A stretch of 64,000 bases of DNA from Artemia franciscana (Eukaryota > Arthropoda > Branchiopoda > Anostraca > Artemiidae). Of the stretch, positions 1 through 12,353 are shown one piece after another; position 1 is the first letter of the stretch; each line of letters opens with the position of its first letter. Under the pieces are notes generated by a model. The model did not search any database and was not told the DNA's origin. It was given only the letters and a program-made list of their open reading frames with translations. The position numbers and the translations under genes were made by a program. The DNA lies in NCBI RefSeq assembly GCF_032884065.1, contig NC_088864.1, forward strand, positions 21,876,994-21,940,993, read 5' to 3'.

Positions 1-363
1 AAAACGAATAGAAATTAATTTAAAAACTTTTTCCATAAATTCAATTTTTCAAAAAAAAAAGTAGAGCTCAATTAAACCAAAACTGAACAGAAATAAAGTC
101 AAACTATTTTCCAAGAGTAAAACTACCAATCAATAAATATATGAAACCAAAAACGAACAAAAATTACAACAAATAACCGAATCAAACTGGAAACAAGCAA
201 AAATTAACATTAGTAGGGCTGATAGCTCACATACCATCTAAAGACCAGTACCTAAATTGCACTTCACTGAAAACAAAACACTTTTTTAATTTTTCCACTT
301 TTTTAACTTTAATGAATGAAACTTATTAAAATTTTAAGGAATAAATATCAATATATTTACATT

Positions 364-540
364 AAACTGACAATCCACGGTCATTTGTTTTTTTGTCATT
401 AAAGCGCAAATTAATCTTATAAGTGCAAACTAATTTGTCAGTAAAGTGCAAACTAATCTAAAGTAAAGTGCGAAACTGACAATCCGCGGTCATTTGTTTT
501 TGTTTTTTTTTTGTCAGTAAAGTGCAATTTAAATTAATTG
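364..540. repeat. Two-unit tandem repeat
   Basis: A unit beginning ctgacaatccRcggtcattt occurs at about 365 and again at about 473. Each is followed by a T-rich run and then a short block of aaagtgcaaatt-like words. The two differ at several positions and in the length of the T run. No gene is visible in the surrounding AT-rich DNA from 1 to about 700. Confidence 0.6.
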
Positions 541-699
541 CAAAAGAATCCGTTATACTGACCAATACATTGTCTACCCTGCAGAAGAACGAGGAAAAGT
601 GTGAAAAACGCGCACCTTTATTAAGGGGATCGAAAGGTTGTAAATCGAGTGACATTGAAAACTACAAGTTGACCGAGTGACAGTGGACCAACACTACAA

Positions 700-1730
700 A
701 AAAATAAAACGGAATTGGCTAAACAACTGATAAAATTCTGTGAGCAATTGCTAGCCTCAGAAGTTAAAAAAAAATGGTTTCTTTAATGACTGGTGAAAGC
801 GCGAGTGCAGACAGTCAGGTCTTCACAGAACACAGAATGGGTTGATAAACTGCCTGGTTTAACAGAGGGATACAAACCCAATGAAATTTCTAATGTAGAT
901 AAAATCAGGTTTTATTTTCAGTACTTACAAAACAAAAATTTGCCATTTATGGAAGACGCATGTCATGAACAAAAAATTTGAAACTTAAACCATTGATGAT
1001 CCGCAAAGTGAAAAACTCGAAATTTTCAGTGAGGAAAACACGGTAAACCGAGAATCGCTGATGAAATCAGACGTTTTTTTGCAAATGGTTATCTGATCAA
1101 CACACGAAGAAAGACAAAATAAAAGTTTTTATTGATGGCTGTACATCCCATGGAGATTTCCCTAAGCTGACAAACATAAAGTTTGAGTTTATCAGGGCAT
1201 AATCAGGGCGTAATTCAAAACTTTAAAATTTGCTATCGGAAGGAAGTTGTACGCCAGTTTCCGAACAATACTGAAAACCGAATTTCTGGCAAAATCAACA
1301 CACTGGATGAGACAAAATAGCTTTGAAGGCTCAAAACAACGTAGCAAAACAGATAATCAATAATTGCTTAAAAATGTAAACTTAAACAGGAAGAAGATTT
1401 TGAAGAGGACTGTGGAGTTGTTGCTGAGCCTAATTTTGACAGTAGAAGCCCTGGATAGTCAAAAATAGTAACAGAACCCCTAATCATCAAAGGAATAGCT
1501 TTTGAAGGTTTATAAATTATGATAATGATCTGGCTACAAGCGGCGAATAAAGTGACACAACCATTACTGCAACCATATCTCAACACACCGGTGTGGAAGA
1601 AGATGCAGATGACATCGATGAGGATCTCGGAAAGTGATCCCAAGACAAATTGGCCCAAACCACTTCCTTCGTGATGCACCACGTGCGGTGGAGGCACTAC
1701 AGAAGTTTCTCCAAAAGAATATGTTTATGA
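700..1730 (+). pseudogene. pogo/Tigger-type DNA transposon transposase, decayed
   Basis: Plus-strand frames carry, in order, pieces that match the CENP-B/Tigger branch of the Tc1-mariner superfamily. They are TGESASADSQV (about 787-825); WVDKLPGLTEGYKPNEIS plus a DETGFYFQYLPNK-like segment (838-940); a CTSHGDFPKLTNIKFEF segment (about 1138-1195) around the second catalytic Asp region; NQGVIQNFK-like (about 1203-1225); ISGKIN and INNCLK (about 1280-1375); EEDFEEDCGVVAEPNFD (about 1389-1440); and the acidic EEDADDIDED tail (about 1590-1625). The family nicks and moves DNA with a DDE/D catalytic domain. Here the expected DET reads DKI, several frame changes and stops separate the pieces, and part of the middle of the catalytic domain is missing, so it is a dead copy. 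Terminal inverted repeats were not found. An AT-rich stretch with tatcga words at about 2260-2360 could be remnant 3' terminal sequence. Confidence 0.75.
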
Positions 1731-3605
1731 ATGACCTGTAATAAAATTGAGATCTGCATTGGACGGGAATCGAAATTGATCTATTCATTAGATAAAATCA
1801 CAAAAAAGGGTAAAAAAACACATCTGGTTTTCGTATTTTGGTCAGTAAACTAATACTATGCACTACTGTAAAAATAATTTGTAAGTAGAGTAAGTATACA
1901 TAGTCTAAGTATTTGTCTTAAATTTTACAATAGCATCTTGATCCAAAAAACTGTTGTACAGTAACATTTGTTTTGAAATAGTCTTTGTCTTCCGAAAGAA
2001 AGTTTCTGTTTGTATTTTATGCAAGAAGTTTTTGGTTTTTAAGGTACTTCTAAAGTCACTGTAGTATTTTACTAGAACAAAATTTTATGTTCAGAGAGAG
2101 AGTTTTATGTTTTTATTAAATGTCTATAAATGATTGTCTGAATTAAAAATTTTTTTTTTGCTGTTTACATAGTGATTGTATTTACGATTTTTGAGCTGTA
2201 TAGCATGTTGTAGAAACTATTGTTTTTTTTTTCCTCATGACATATCTGTAACGCTGTGAACCTCAACATATCGAAGTCTGCCAAAAATGGCTTTGATATT
2301 TACCAAACCTCAATATACCAAATATTCGATATAAAGAGTTTTCCTTCCCCCCGCGAGATTCGATACTTTGAGTTGGTTGCATGCTAAAATGCTTCGAGGA
2401 ATAGCACTAGTCAAAATTTACCGTAAAAGGGGGGGGGGCTTAAGGTGGCACTTCTTCTCATTGAAGAAGAACACTACAGCTTGTTTTCATAGAAAATCTT
2501 GTTTTTTCCTGTTGTCATATAATATTTCTAAAAGAGTGTGATAAGACCATCCTGACGTGAGGTTGTAAGGCAAATAATGATTTGAACAAATATTTGGTCA
2601 TCTTAATAATGTCAGGAATCACGTAGTCATGCTACTATTTTTATTTAAATTGAAGAGAAAATTTGCAAGACTTTGAGACATCTTCATTCATCAGACACAT
2701 TTCCATTAATAATACGGGGTGGAGGGGAAGACAAATTCAGGTATACCCAAAAAAAGACAAATATTAGAGATAAGAGAAGAAATTGTAAGAACATTGATAG
2801 TTTAACGGACGGGGAAGGAGATAAAGTTTAGTCCCTAAGGCCCTCTGCCATATGTCTTACGAATAAGAAAAAAGGAAACAGGAACTAAAAAGAAAGAAAA
2901 TTTAAAGCACAGAGGAATTAACCCTATCCAAACACATGGAAGAGAGGCAGGGAATCCTCCACCAAGATCCGATAAATCTTAAGAAACGGCTAAGGGTATC
3001 ACGTTGACACTTTCAGGGCAGGGCCAGAAAAAAGGCGACTGGAACGATTGGGCCAAATTGGACCCTGTGTTTGAAAGGGCCCCGAACCACCATCACAATG
3101 AACAGTTGATTTTCGTAATTCTGAAATGTTCTTAAACCAATGCAAGTAAGCGTTGCTTCTGAAGAGAGATCATTTTCCGGGATAAAAATCATTAAAAAAG
3201 ACTATCTGATATCAACAATAAATCAGGATAGACTAAATAGTTTTGTAATTATGTTTGATTCAAAGTGAAGACAGAAGGAAAATAGATTTTGAAACCATTT
3301 TAGAAGCATTTCCACAAAAAAATTAGAAATATGAAAATTCGTGTGCCCATATTCGGTGACATAAATATCAAACGACATATTCAGCAGTTTCACAATATCT
3401 AGGGGACACAAACGTAAATTAACATAAGCACACAAATGAGTGCAACGAAGAACAAAAGAGGACAAAACCTTAAGCTCAAAATAAGCAAATTGGACCATCA
3501 AATGAGGCAAGATCAAGAGAAAGACCTGAGAAATGTAAATGTATGAGGGGTGATAATGAACAATGTAGACCATCAAAAGTGAAAAGAACAATCCAAGCAG
3601 CAAAG
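1731..3605. other. Non-coding stretch, no gene recognised
   Basis: AT-rich sequence with homopolymer runs and no open frame resembling a known protein. The part up to about 2390 may be the 3' flank of the Tigger copy. The 128-codon minus-strand frame at 3223-3609 has a hydrophobic, low-complexity translation and no recognisable domain. Confidence 0.5.
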
Positions 3606-3609
3606 GCAA

Positions 3610-4110
3610 AAGGCACTTAAAAACGTCTGAAGCAATGATAAACGAAAATAAAGATCAACAAAACATGTAATTAGAATATTACCGAAACCACCAATTAAAA
3701 CAAGTCAAAAACGAAATTGAAGAACATAAAAATATGCAGAAATAAGTGACAGCGAGAATCACAACGACTCAAAACAAAAGTGAAGAACACAAAAAAATTA
3801 TATACGGTTACAAGACATGTGACAGTCAGGACCAGAAAGAACCAAAATGAAAATGAAGAACAGAGAAATATGTGGTTAGAAGATATACGACCGTGAGAGT
3901 AAATAAATATACAGTTAGATGAATATTCAGCAACGACAATTACAAGCAACAGTAGGAATCTGAAAGCGTCAAAGATAGAAGTGAAGAAAAAAGAACTGCA
4001 GGGTTAGCCTAAACGCTAAAGCGAGTATTAGAAACTGTCAAGAATGAAAAAAAAGATCAAAGAACTTTGCTGTTAAAGGAAAGCAAGAATCAGAACAAGT
4101 CAAAAATGTA
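3610..4110. repeat. Degenerate minisatellite, period about 70 bp
   Basis: Words of the type agtcaaaaayga, gtgaagaacacaaaaa and gacagYgagaatcagaac recur in the same order about every 70 bases (near 3700, 3768, 3839, 3965 and 4037). One interval is about twice as long. The units are heavily diverged. They produce a run of shadow frames on both strands but no convincing protein. Confidence 0.55.
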
Positions 4111-4609
4111 AGCGTAGAAGAAAAAATGTTATGTAAGGAGGAGAGCACCATTACAATCTCCGACGCCAACAAATCGTGGCGCCAAACCCAGTAAAAACAT
4201 ACGAAGATGCAGTAACTACACTAGTGTTATTTACAAATCATTGGGACCCTTCAACACTGTATATATCCACTGAGGAGTCCTCCGTTCTCCGTCAAAAGTG
4301 GACAATACAGGTGATTTATTTGGGGACTGCTGCCTGCTTAGTGTAACTGTATTCTTGCATAAACAATTTCAAATGAATTTGTTTTACCTGTTACAGAATA
4401 TCACATGCTCTCTAAGAGTTTTACAATCAAATGGTATACTGGAACTCATGTTTTGCTTTAGCGTCATTCAACGTATGCGATGATCGAACCAAACATTTTC
4501 GTAATGTTTTCAGCTTCAAAATTGCTGTACAAATTTATCATAAAAACAATTTAGCAGCTCACCAAACGCAGACCACTGGAAGTGATTCATGCTAAAGGTT
4601 ACATATAAA

Positions 4610-4612
<3 letters not shown>

Positions 4613-4687
<75 letters not shown>
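4613..4687. repeat. (TA)n microsatellite
   Basis: About 75 bases of uninterrupted alternating T and A. Confidence 0.95.
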
Positions 4688-4691
<4 letters not shown>

Positions 4692-4739
4692 TCTACTATA
4701 AATTTAATATATAGAGGGTGTCGTGTAAAAAAAAAAAAA

Positions 4740-4890
4740 AAAAAATCCAATAGGGCCCCGCACTTAGACGATCCAGTCCTGTTTCACGGAATGTTAAGGA
4801 GAATATTAAAGTAAATCAAAACACACCATGTGCATTCAGGTTGTCAAAAGGGTGTATCTAGAATATCTTAGGAATAGCTGAAAATTTCTG
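4740..4890 (+). repeat. Dispersed repeat related to the 54.8-55.7 kb array
   Basis: The order gtaaatcaaaacac, atgtgcattcaggttgtcaa, gtatctagaatatctt and aggaatagctg matches with moderate divergence the unit at about 55,195-55,260 (tatgtgcatccaggtggtta, then atatctgcaatatctc). It is a single diverged copy here. Confidence 0.45.
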
Positions 4891-7540
4891 AGAGTGTTCA
4901 ACAAAGAGCATTGTACGAACCAGATTAAAAAATCTGCTATGTTATTTTCAAGAAATGCCATCGAAACCTTAATAATATATACTTTTCCAATAAAAAATGG
5001 GATAGCCCCCCCCCCACTCAATATAGAAGTGTCTCTGTGTAAAATTATCGGTGCAAGATTTGTACGAGTAAGACAACACAAGATTCCGATATTAATAATC
5101 AAAATAATAATAAAATAACCACCAATAAAAAAGCCTCCCCTCCCCACTTTACAACCGTTACCATAGTATCAATTTTATTATAGTTTCGATAATATTACAA
5201 TTACTTGAGTCTACAAAACACAGATTTCGTCAGTATGAAGATTCGTCAATCAAAATAAGTTTGCAGCTAGTAAATTATTCTAATTTTTGGCGTTTGAATT
5301 CTTGGAATAATATGCCAAAAATCGAAACAAAAAGTGAAAGACTGAAAACGAATTAAACCTTTTCCACCCGATAGCTTTAATTTTTCTTGGGCCCTTTAAA
5401 GAAGAAACCAATTAGAGAGAATGCAATTAGTGCGATCGTTAAAACATTCAATCTTCTAATGTTTAACTACAAAGTTCAGTATCTAATATCTTATGATAAA
5501 TTAAAACAATGCATTAGTTCGTTCCTGAAAGGTGTAGGAATAGCACTGAAAGAATTATGGCAAAGCTTATCAGCTTTTTAGCTAAATTAAATCTTTTTCT
5601 AAGTGGGCTCTTAGGCCCATCTCTTCCGTTTTTCACCACTTTTTTAATAATGTCAACAATCGGTAGACCAGTACTTGGGTAAGTTTAATTGACATTTTAC
5701 GCTTACCGTACTTGAAAACGTACTAACGTTTGTTAAAAAGTGTTACGGTTCAGAGTTTGACGCCTCCTCCAGATGTTCATAAGTTGCATGGAGAAATGTT
5801 CCTTTGAATATATAATTGCTCAATGAATATTTTTCTTTTTAGTTAAAGTCTCCTCGAAATGAGTTGGAGCCCTGCAGGCGCTTATCAGAGGGCATTGGGA
5901 AGCTTTCAAAGACATGAATGAGAGGAAAATTTTCAAGTATAGTTGAAAATTTTCAAGTAAAACTCCTGTCAACCAGCGTGTGTTCCCCGGGGAGACCCTC
6001 CAACAAGGTTGACTCTAGTTCGGCATTGTGTAGTGACATGCATGAGAGGTGTAGCAAAAGTGGGAGAGAGTAACAACGGCAATCAAAGGGGTAAAATTAA
6101 CCTTGACTTGATGCCCACTTAATTGGACAATCTGTCTTGGCTTTTTCTACAATTGGCCATGACTTGACTTTTCCCTCAACTATTCCATTGTCAATTCAAA
6201 ATGAAGCAAAAGCACAAAAGAAGGAGCACTGGGAAGCACGCGTAGGAGGAGGGCATACGTCCCTCAAAATGTTATAATTTTTGTTATTTTTATGTTCATA
6301 GAATCAACGTGTTTGACATTATTTTTAGTAAATTGATCTTCCCAGTGGAAATATGGGGGTCTCCTAAAATAAATTCCGGGTTCTATGTCTGAAACAACAC
6401 ACTAGATGTTCAAATCAAAATAATAATAAAAAAAAAATCTAAAAAAATCATGCTGCAATATCCTGATCAAAATACGGACTATCATCTTGAGGTCTTTTAT
6501 TTATCAGGCGTTTCTTAGGAGGAATTGCAACAAGGGACCATGTCCTTCCTTTTAGATACTAGTTACTATATGGTACCTCAAAGAGACAAATATTGAAATA
6601 TATACTGTACTCATGATTCCCTTTAGTTATTATATATTTTATCTTTTATTACTTCCTTTCATATTTTTTTTAGGGGGGAGGGACTTCCGTATTTTCAGAA
6701 TAGGTTCCTCATTATGTATATTGCTAAACCAGCTACTGCTGTCAAAGTACTACTGAGTGTCTGGTATATCTATAACATACATTATATCATACACAACCTA
6801 TCTAGCCATAAGTTTTTTTGCAAATATAGCCATTGTCGCAAAGTTTTAAGCTATTTTCTTGCGTAAGTCTGTTCTTCAAATTCACTCAACGGCAAAAAAA
6901 GCTACATCAACGTTATCAAGAAAGAGGAAAATTAACGGAGAACATGTCATTAGAACTGGATATTAGGGGGGAAGGGTAAAATAAAATGCAGCACTTTTAA
7001 GAATAATATAAGTGTTTTAGAATTATCTAAAGTTGTTTTCACAATTTTATAGCGTTTTCTTCTGAGGAAGGCAACCACTAAATATATACCGTCAAATTTT
7101 TACCTGAACTTTCTGAACAGTGTTGAATGAACAGGCAAGGAGAATAATCACAAATTTAAAACAAAATCTTAAATTAGAAGTTCAAAGAACTTTATTAATT
7201 TTAATGGATTTTTACTAGATTTCTAAACTGCGCAGACCTGCTTTCTACTAGATCTAGTAAAACTTCACCAGGTGTAGCAATCTTACTCACAACCCATTCA
7301 TAATCATTATCTCGAAGGTCAAGGTGTCTCTGTCAGCTGTCGTTATTCAGTTCACAAGATCGGAATTCAGCGAGCTGATATGGTTTGTGCAGATTCGCTT
7401 CTGTTCAGCTAAATACTTTAAGTTGACTTGGATGACTTGTTGAGCTTCCTTTATTGAATCGTTAGTGCCTTGAATTTCCTCTATATTTAGTTGTCAACAC
7501 CTTAAGTCGATCTTACTGGTGAAAAAAACAAAACAAAAAA
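4891..7540. other. Non-coding stretch with one dispersed repeat
   Basis: Apart from the repeat at 6085-6210 and a short local duplication of gaaaattttcaagta near 5927-5965, I see no gene, RNA or mobile element that I can name. Confidence 0.5.
6085..6210 (+). repeat. Dispersed repeat R1, copy a
   Basis: About 100 bases around cttggctttttctacaattg followed by gccatgacttga match the reverse complement of 23,285-23,395. Neither copy has a recognisable open frame or ends. Confidence 0.6.
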
Positions 7541-7811
7541 ACAAGTTTTTTGAAATGAAAGTAAGGAGTGACATTAAAACTTAAAACGAACAGAAATTAC
7601 TCTATGTATGAAAGGGGCTTTTCCTCCTCGACGCCCCGCTCTTTACGCTAAAGTTTTTTATTGTTTTGAAAAGTAGAGTTGCGAGAAAGAATCAAACTTT
7701 AGCGCAAGGAGCGGGGTGTCAAGGAGGAAAAGCCCCTTTCATATACGGAGTAATTTCTGTTCGTTTTAAGTTTTAATGTCGCTCCTTACTTTCATTTCAA
7801 AAAACTTGTTT
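7541..7811. repeat. Tail foldback of MH1
   Basis: The two arms, each about 120 bases, are reverse complements almost throughout, from acaagttttttgaaatgaaa on the left to its mirror at 7792-7811. The loop is about 35 bases (about 7660-7696). Both arms share the private cttttcctcctYgacrcccc block. Confidence 0.85.
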
Positions 7812-9678
7812 TTTTTTTTATTTAATTTCTGAAAGTTTTTGAATTAATGCATGTCTGAATTTGGCTCTCCGTACATAAATTATTAAAATGAAATTTGCAA
7901 ATTAATTCTTTTTTTTAAGCTAAATGGCTTTCTCTGAGTTTTGATCAGACGATTTTGAGAAATAAGGGGTGGGGAAGGAGGCCTAGTTGACCTCCAATTT
8001 TTCGGTTACTTAAAAAGGCAACTAGAACTTTTAATTTTTAACGAACGTTTTTATTAGTAAAAATATACGTAACTTAAGAATTAACTTACGTAACAAACTT
8101 TTATATTCTTATATTTTTGATTATATATATGAGGGGGTTTGTCCCCTCGTTAATACCTCGGTCTTCACACTAAATCTTAAGTTTTTTCACAATTCTTTAA
8201 GAATGACCCCTGAATCAGAAAGGCCGTAGAATAAATAGTTGAAATTACTAGAAATAATATAGCATAAAGAGCGAAGTATTTATCTCCTCCTAAATACCTC
8301 TCTCTTTATGCTAAAGTATTTTTAGAACCCCTCATGTGCGTAATAATGTCTGTTCGTTTTCAGTTTTAATGCTTCTCCTTACTTTCAATTGAAAAAACTT
8401 TTTCATGTTTATATTTTCATTGTTTTTTTTTAATAGTAATGCTAAAAAAAAAACAGCGCATTTCTGAACGTTTTTGAATTAATGCAAGTTTTGATTTTGG
8501 CTCTCCGCACATTAATAATGAAAACGAAATTTGCATATTAATATTTTTTGGCTAAATGGCTTTTTCATAGTTTTAATCGGAAGATTTTGAGAAAAAAGGA
8601 GCGGAAGAAAAGGCCAAACTGCCCTCCAGTTTTTGATTACTTAAAAAAACAACTAGAACTTTTAATTTTTCACGAACTTTTTGACTAGTAAAAAATATAC
8701 GCAATTTATAAATTAACTTACGAAACGAACTTCTATTATCGTATGTTTTTAGTACATGTATGGGGGGGGGGTTCACCCCCTCGTCAATATCTCGCTCTTT
8801 ACACTAAAACTTGAATTTTGTCCCAATTCCTTAACAATGACCCCTGAATCACAAAGGCCGTAGAATAAATAGTTGAAATTACCAAAAATACTTTAGCGTA
8901 AAGAGCGAGGTATTACAAGGAGGTGAACCCCTCACTGTATAATGATTTTTGTTCGTTTCAAGCTTTAATGCTACTCCTTACTTTCATTTGGAAAAACTTT
9001 TCATATTTATTTTTCATTGTTTTTTTTTTTAAATAATGCTAGAAAGTCCTGCGCTCCCTTCATTGAAATTCTCTTCCCCCATGACATATTCCTCCATGGA
9101 AAGATCCTCCCATGTAACCCCCCCTCAAACTCTCCCCCCAAACCAAAAAAATTCCCCTGAATACGTCTGTACACTTCCCAATAGCCATTAGTATACGTAA
9201 ACAACGGTCAAAGTTTGTAACTTGCAGCCCCTCTCACGGGGACTATTGGGAAGTAAGTCGTCCCCAAAAACACAGTTATTAGGTTTTCCAACTTTGATTT
9301 ACAAAATAGTTATCTCAGAATTTCTATCCAGTGACTTTGGGGAAAAATGAGCGTGGGAGGAGGCCTAGGTGCCCTCCAATTGTTTGGTCACTTAAAAACG
9401 GCACTAAAACTTTTAATTTCCGTTAGAATGAGCCCTCACGCGACATTCTAGGACCACTGAATCGATACGATCAGCCCTGCAAAAAAACAAAAACAAATAA
9501 ACACTCATCCGTGATCTGTCTTCTGGCAAAAATGTGAAATTCCACATTTTTGTAGAGGAGCTTGAAACTTCTACAAAAGGGTTCTCTCATACGCTGTATC
9601 TGATGGTGTGATAGTTGTTAAGATTGTATTACTTTTAGGGGGTGCTTCCCCCTATTTTCTAAAATAAGGCAAATTTTC

Positions 9679-9855
9679 TCAGGCTCGTAACTTTTGATGG
9701 GCAAGACTAAACTTGATAAAACTTATATATTTAAAATCAGCATTAAAATGCGATTCTTTTGATGTAAATATTTGTATCAAAATTCTGTGTTTTAGAGTTT
9801 CGTTTACTATTGAGCCGGGTCGCTCCTTACTACAGTTCGTTACCACGAACTGTTT
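9679..9855 (-). other. Conserved 59-codon open frame in the MH1 head
   Basis: The frame begins KQFVVTNCSKERPGSIV inside the terminal palindrome and ends KLRA-stop. The same frame with the same stop is open in all six MH copies that have a full head. I do not recognise the peptide. There is no start codon at the element edge, so translation would need an upstream exon or a flanking ATG. It may only be a low-stop stretch. Confidence 0.4.
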
Positions 9856-9857
9856 GA

Positions 9858-10672
9858 AAGAGCACATAAACAAAAAAACTTACCGCAGAATGAGCCCTCT
9901 CTCAATATGCTAAGAACAAGCGCTTAATACTATCACCCAGCCCTAAAAAAAAAAAACGGTATCTCTGACCCTCTTAAGTAAAAACACAAAATTTCAGATA
10001 CTTTGTATATACGTCCAAATTCTTTGTGCTATGGCTTTCAGATATGCTGAATTGAACGGTGAGACTTTCGCCAAGACTTCATACTTTTTTGGGTTCTCCT
10101 TCCGTTTTTTTAACAATAAAAAAGTTTCTAATTCTAATGCTAGCCTGATTATCCAAACAAGATTCAGCTATAAATTGAATTTATTTTACATGTTTGGAAT
10201 CAAATAAAAACAGATCTATTTGGAATACTAATTGTTATCCCAATTCCGTTTTAGAACCCTGGTTACTACTTTAGTGACCCTTCATCACCAAGAACGGCTT
10301 GACCTCATTGTTTTTTAATAGACAATGAAACGATTATTTTTTACTTCTTAAACATAATATTTTAATTTTGATAAATTGAGTTATTTTTAGATTAAGTAAA
10401 CAGTGAAGCATTATTACTAAGAAAGACAATGGACTGATTTAGACCATGAATTTTACTACGCATATTCTTGTTTTTGCCAAAACATTATCTATGTAAAAAC
10501 ACTATCAGGAACTTAGGACAGACTTGTAAAAAAAATTTAAAGTAAAAAAAAATATTAAAAACCAGAAGCGTTTCAAAGAGAATTTGAGATGCGTCTTGTG
10601 CGTTTAAATCTTTGTTTGACATTACAAATTAATTACTTATTAAAAGGATCGATCTGTGCTTGTTATTACATA
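9858..10672. other. Spacer between MH1 and MH2
   Basis: AT-rich sequence in which I see no gene, RNA or named repeat. Confidence 0.5.
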
Positions 10673-12353
10673 AAAAACTAGTTTTTTTAACTGAAAGTAA
10701 GGAGCAACATTAAAACTTAAAACGAACAGAAATTACTCCGTATATGAAATGGGTTGTCCCCTCCGCAATCCCTCGCTCTTTACGCTAAAACTTTTAATTG
10801 TTTTAAAAAGCAGAATTGTGGCAAAGAGTCAAACTTTAGCGTAAAGAGCGAGGGATTGCGGAGGGGACAACCCATTTCATATACGGAGTAATTTCTGTTC
10901 GTTTTAATGTCGCTCCTTACTTTCAGTTAAAAAAACTAGTTTTTTTTAATGTAATTTCTGAACGTTTTTGAATTAATGCATGTTTGATTTTGGCTCTCCA
11001 CAGATAAATTATTAAAATGAAATTTGCATATTAATTCCTTTTTTGGCTAAATGGCTTTCTCTTAGTTTTGATCAGACGATTTTGAGAAATAAGGGATGGG
11101 GAAGGAGGCCTAGTTGCCATGCAATTTTTCGGTTACATAAAAAGGCAACTATAAATTTTAATTTTTAACGAATGTTTTTATTAGTAAAAAATATACGTAA
11201 CTTAAGAATTAATTTACGTAACAAACTTTTATATTTTTTAATTTTTATTATGTATATGAGGGGATTTGTACCCTCGTTAATACCTTGTTCTTTACACTAA
11301 ATCATAAGTTTTGTCCCAATTCTTTAAGAATGACGCCTGAATCAGTAGAATAAATAGAGCCGTAGAATAAATAGTTGAAATTACTAAAAATACTATAGCA
11401 TAAAGAGCGAGGTATTTATCTCCTCCTAAATACCTCGCTCTTTATGCTAAAGTATTTTTAGAAACCCTCACATGCGTAATAATCTCTGTTTGTTTTATGT
11501 TTCAATGCTACTCTTTACTTTCAATTGAAAAACTTTTCCATGTTTTATTTTTTCATCATTTTTTTATAGTAATTTTAGAAAATCCTGCGCCCTTTTCATT
11601 GAATTTTCGTTCCCCCGTGACATATTTCTCCAAAGAAAGATCCTCCCACATAGCCCCCTCTCCTCAACCCCAAAACCAAAAAAAAATCCCCAGAAAACGA
11701 CTGTACACTTCCCAATAACCATTATTATATGTAAACACTGGTCGAAGTTTGTAACCTGCAGCCCCTCCCCCAGGGACTGTGGGGAATAAGTCATTCCCAA
11801 AGACATAGTTATTCTGGTTTTTGACTATGCAGAACAAAATGGCTATCTCAAAATTTCGATCTGTTGACTTTGGAGAAAAAATGAGCATGGGAGGGGGCCT
11901 ATGTGCCCTCCAATTTTTTGGTCTACCCTCTTGCGACATTCTAGGACCACTTGGTCGATACGATGACCCCTGGAAAAAAAAAAAAAACAGATAAACACGC
12001 ACCCGTGACGCACTTCTGGCCAAAAATACGAAATTCCACATTTTTGTAGATAAGAGCTTGAAAATTTTGCTATAGGGTTCTCTGATACAACGAATGCGAT
12101 GGTGTGATTTTCGTTGAGATTCTGTGACTTTTAGGGGGTGTTTTCCCCTATTTTCTAAAATAAGGCAAATTTTTTCAGGCTCGTAAGTTTTGATGACAAA
12201 GACTAAATTCGATGAAACTTATATATTTAAAATCAGCAAGAAAATCTGATTCTTTTAATGTATATTTTAGCATCAAAATTCCGTTTTTTAAAGTTTCGTT
12301 TACTATTGAGCCGGGTCGCTCCTTACTACAGTTCGTTACCACGAACTGTTTGA
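10673..12353 (-). mobile_element. MH element copy 2
   Basis: This is a 1.68-kb copy in the same orientation as MH1. The tail foldback is at about 10,673-10,950, with arms around ccgcaatccctcgctcttta and its mirror at about 10,840-10,870. A single module follows at about 10,955-11,530, then the head to 12,353. The tail arms belong to a different sequence class (ccgcaatccctcgc) from MH1, MH4, MH5 and MH7 (aacgccccgc), and MH6 shares this class. The head frame at 12,175-12,351 is open for 59 codons. Confidence 0.8.

Larger units (their letters stand above)
7541..9857 (-). mobile_element. MH element copy 1 (extra internal module)
   Basis: This is a 2.3-kb copy of the dispersed multi-hairpin element called MH here, head at the right (9857) and tail at the left. 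The head starts TCAAACAG and contains the 20-nt palindrome CAGTTCGTGGTAACGAACTG. The tail is a long foldback at 7541-7811. Between them lie two tandem copies of a module of about 550 bp (about 7845-8400 and 8463-9000), where other copies have one. The module boundaries repeat the words tccttactttca and gaacgtttttgaattaatgc. No transposase is encoded, so it must be non-autonomous or structural. The TC start and hairpin tail recall rolling-circle Helitron/Helentron relatives, but no Rep/helicase links it to them. Confidence 0.8.
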
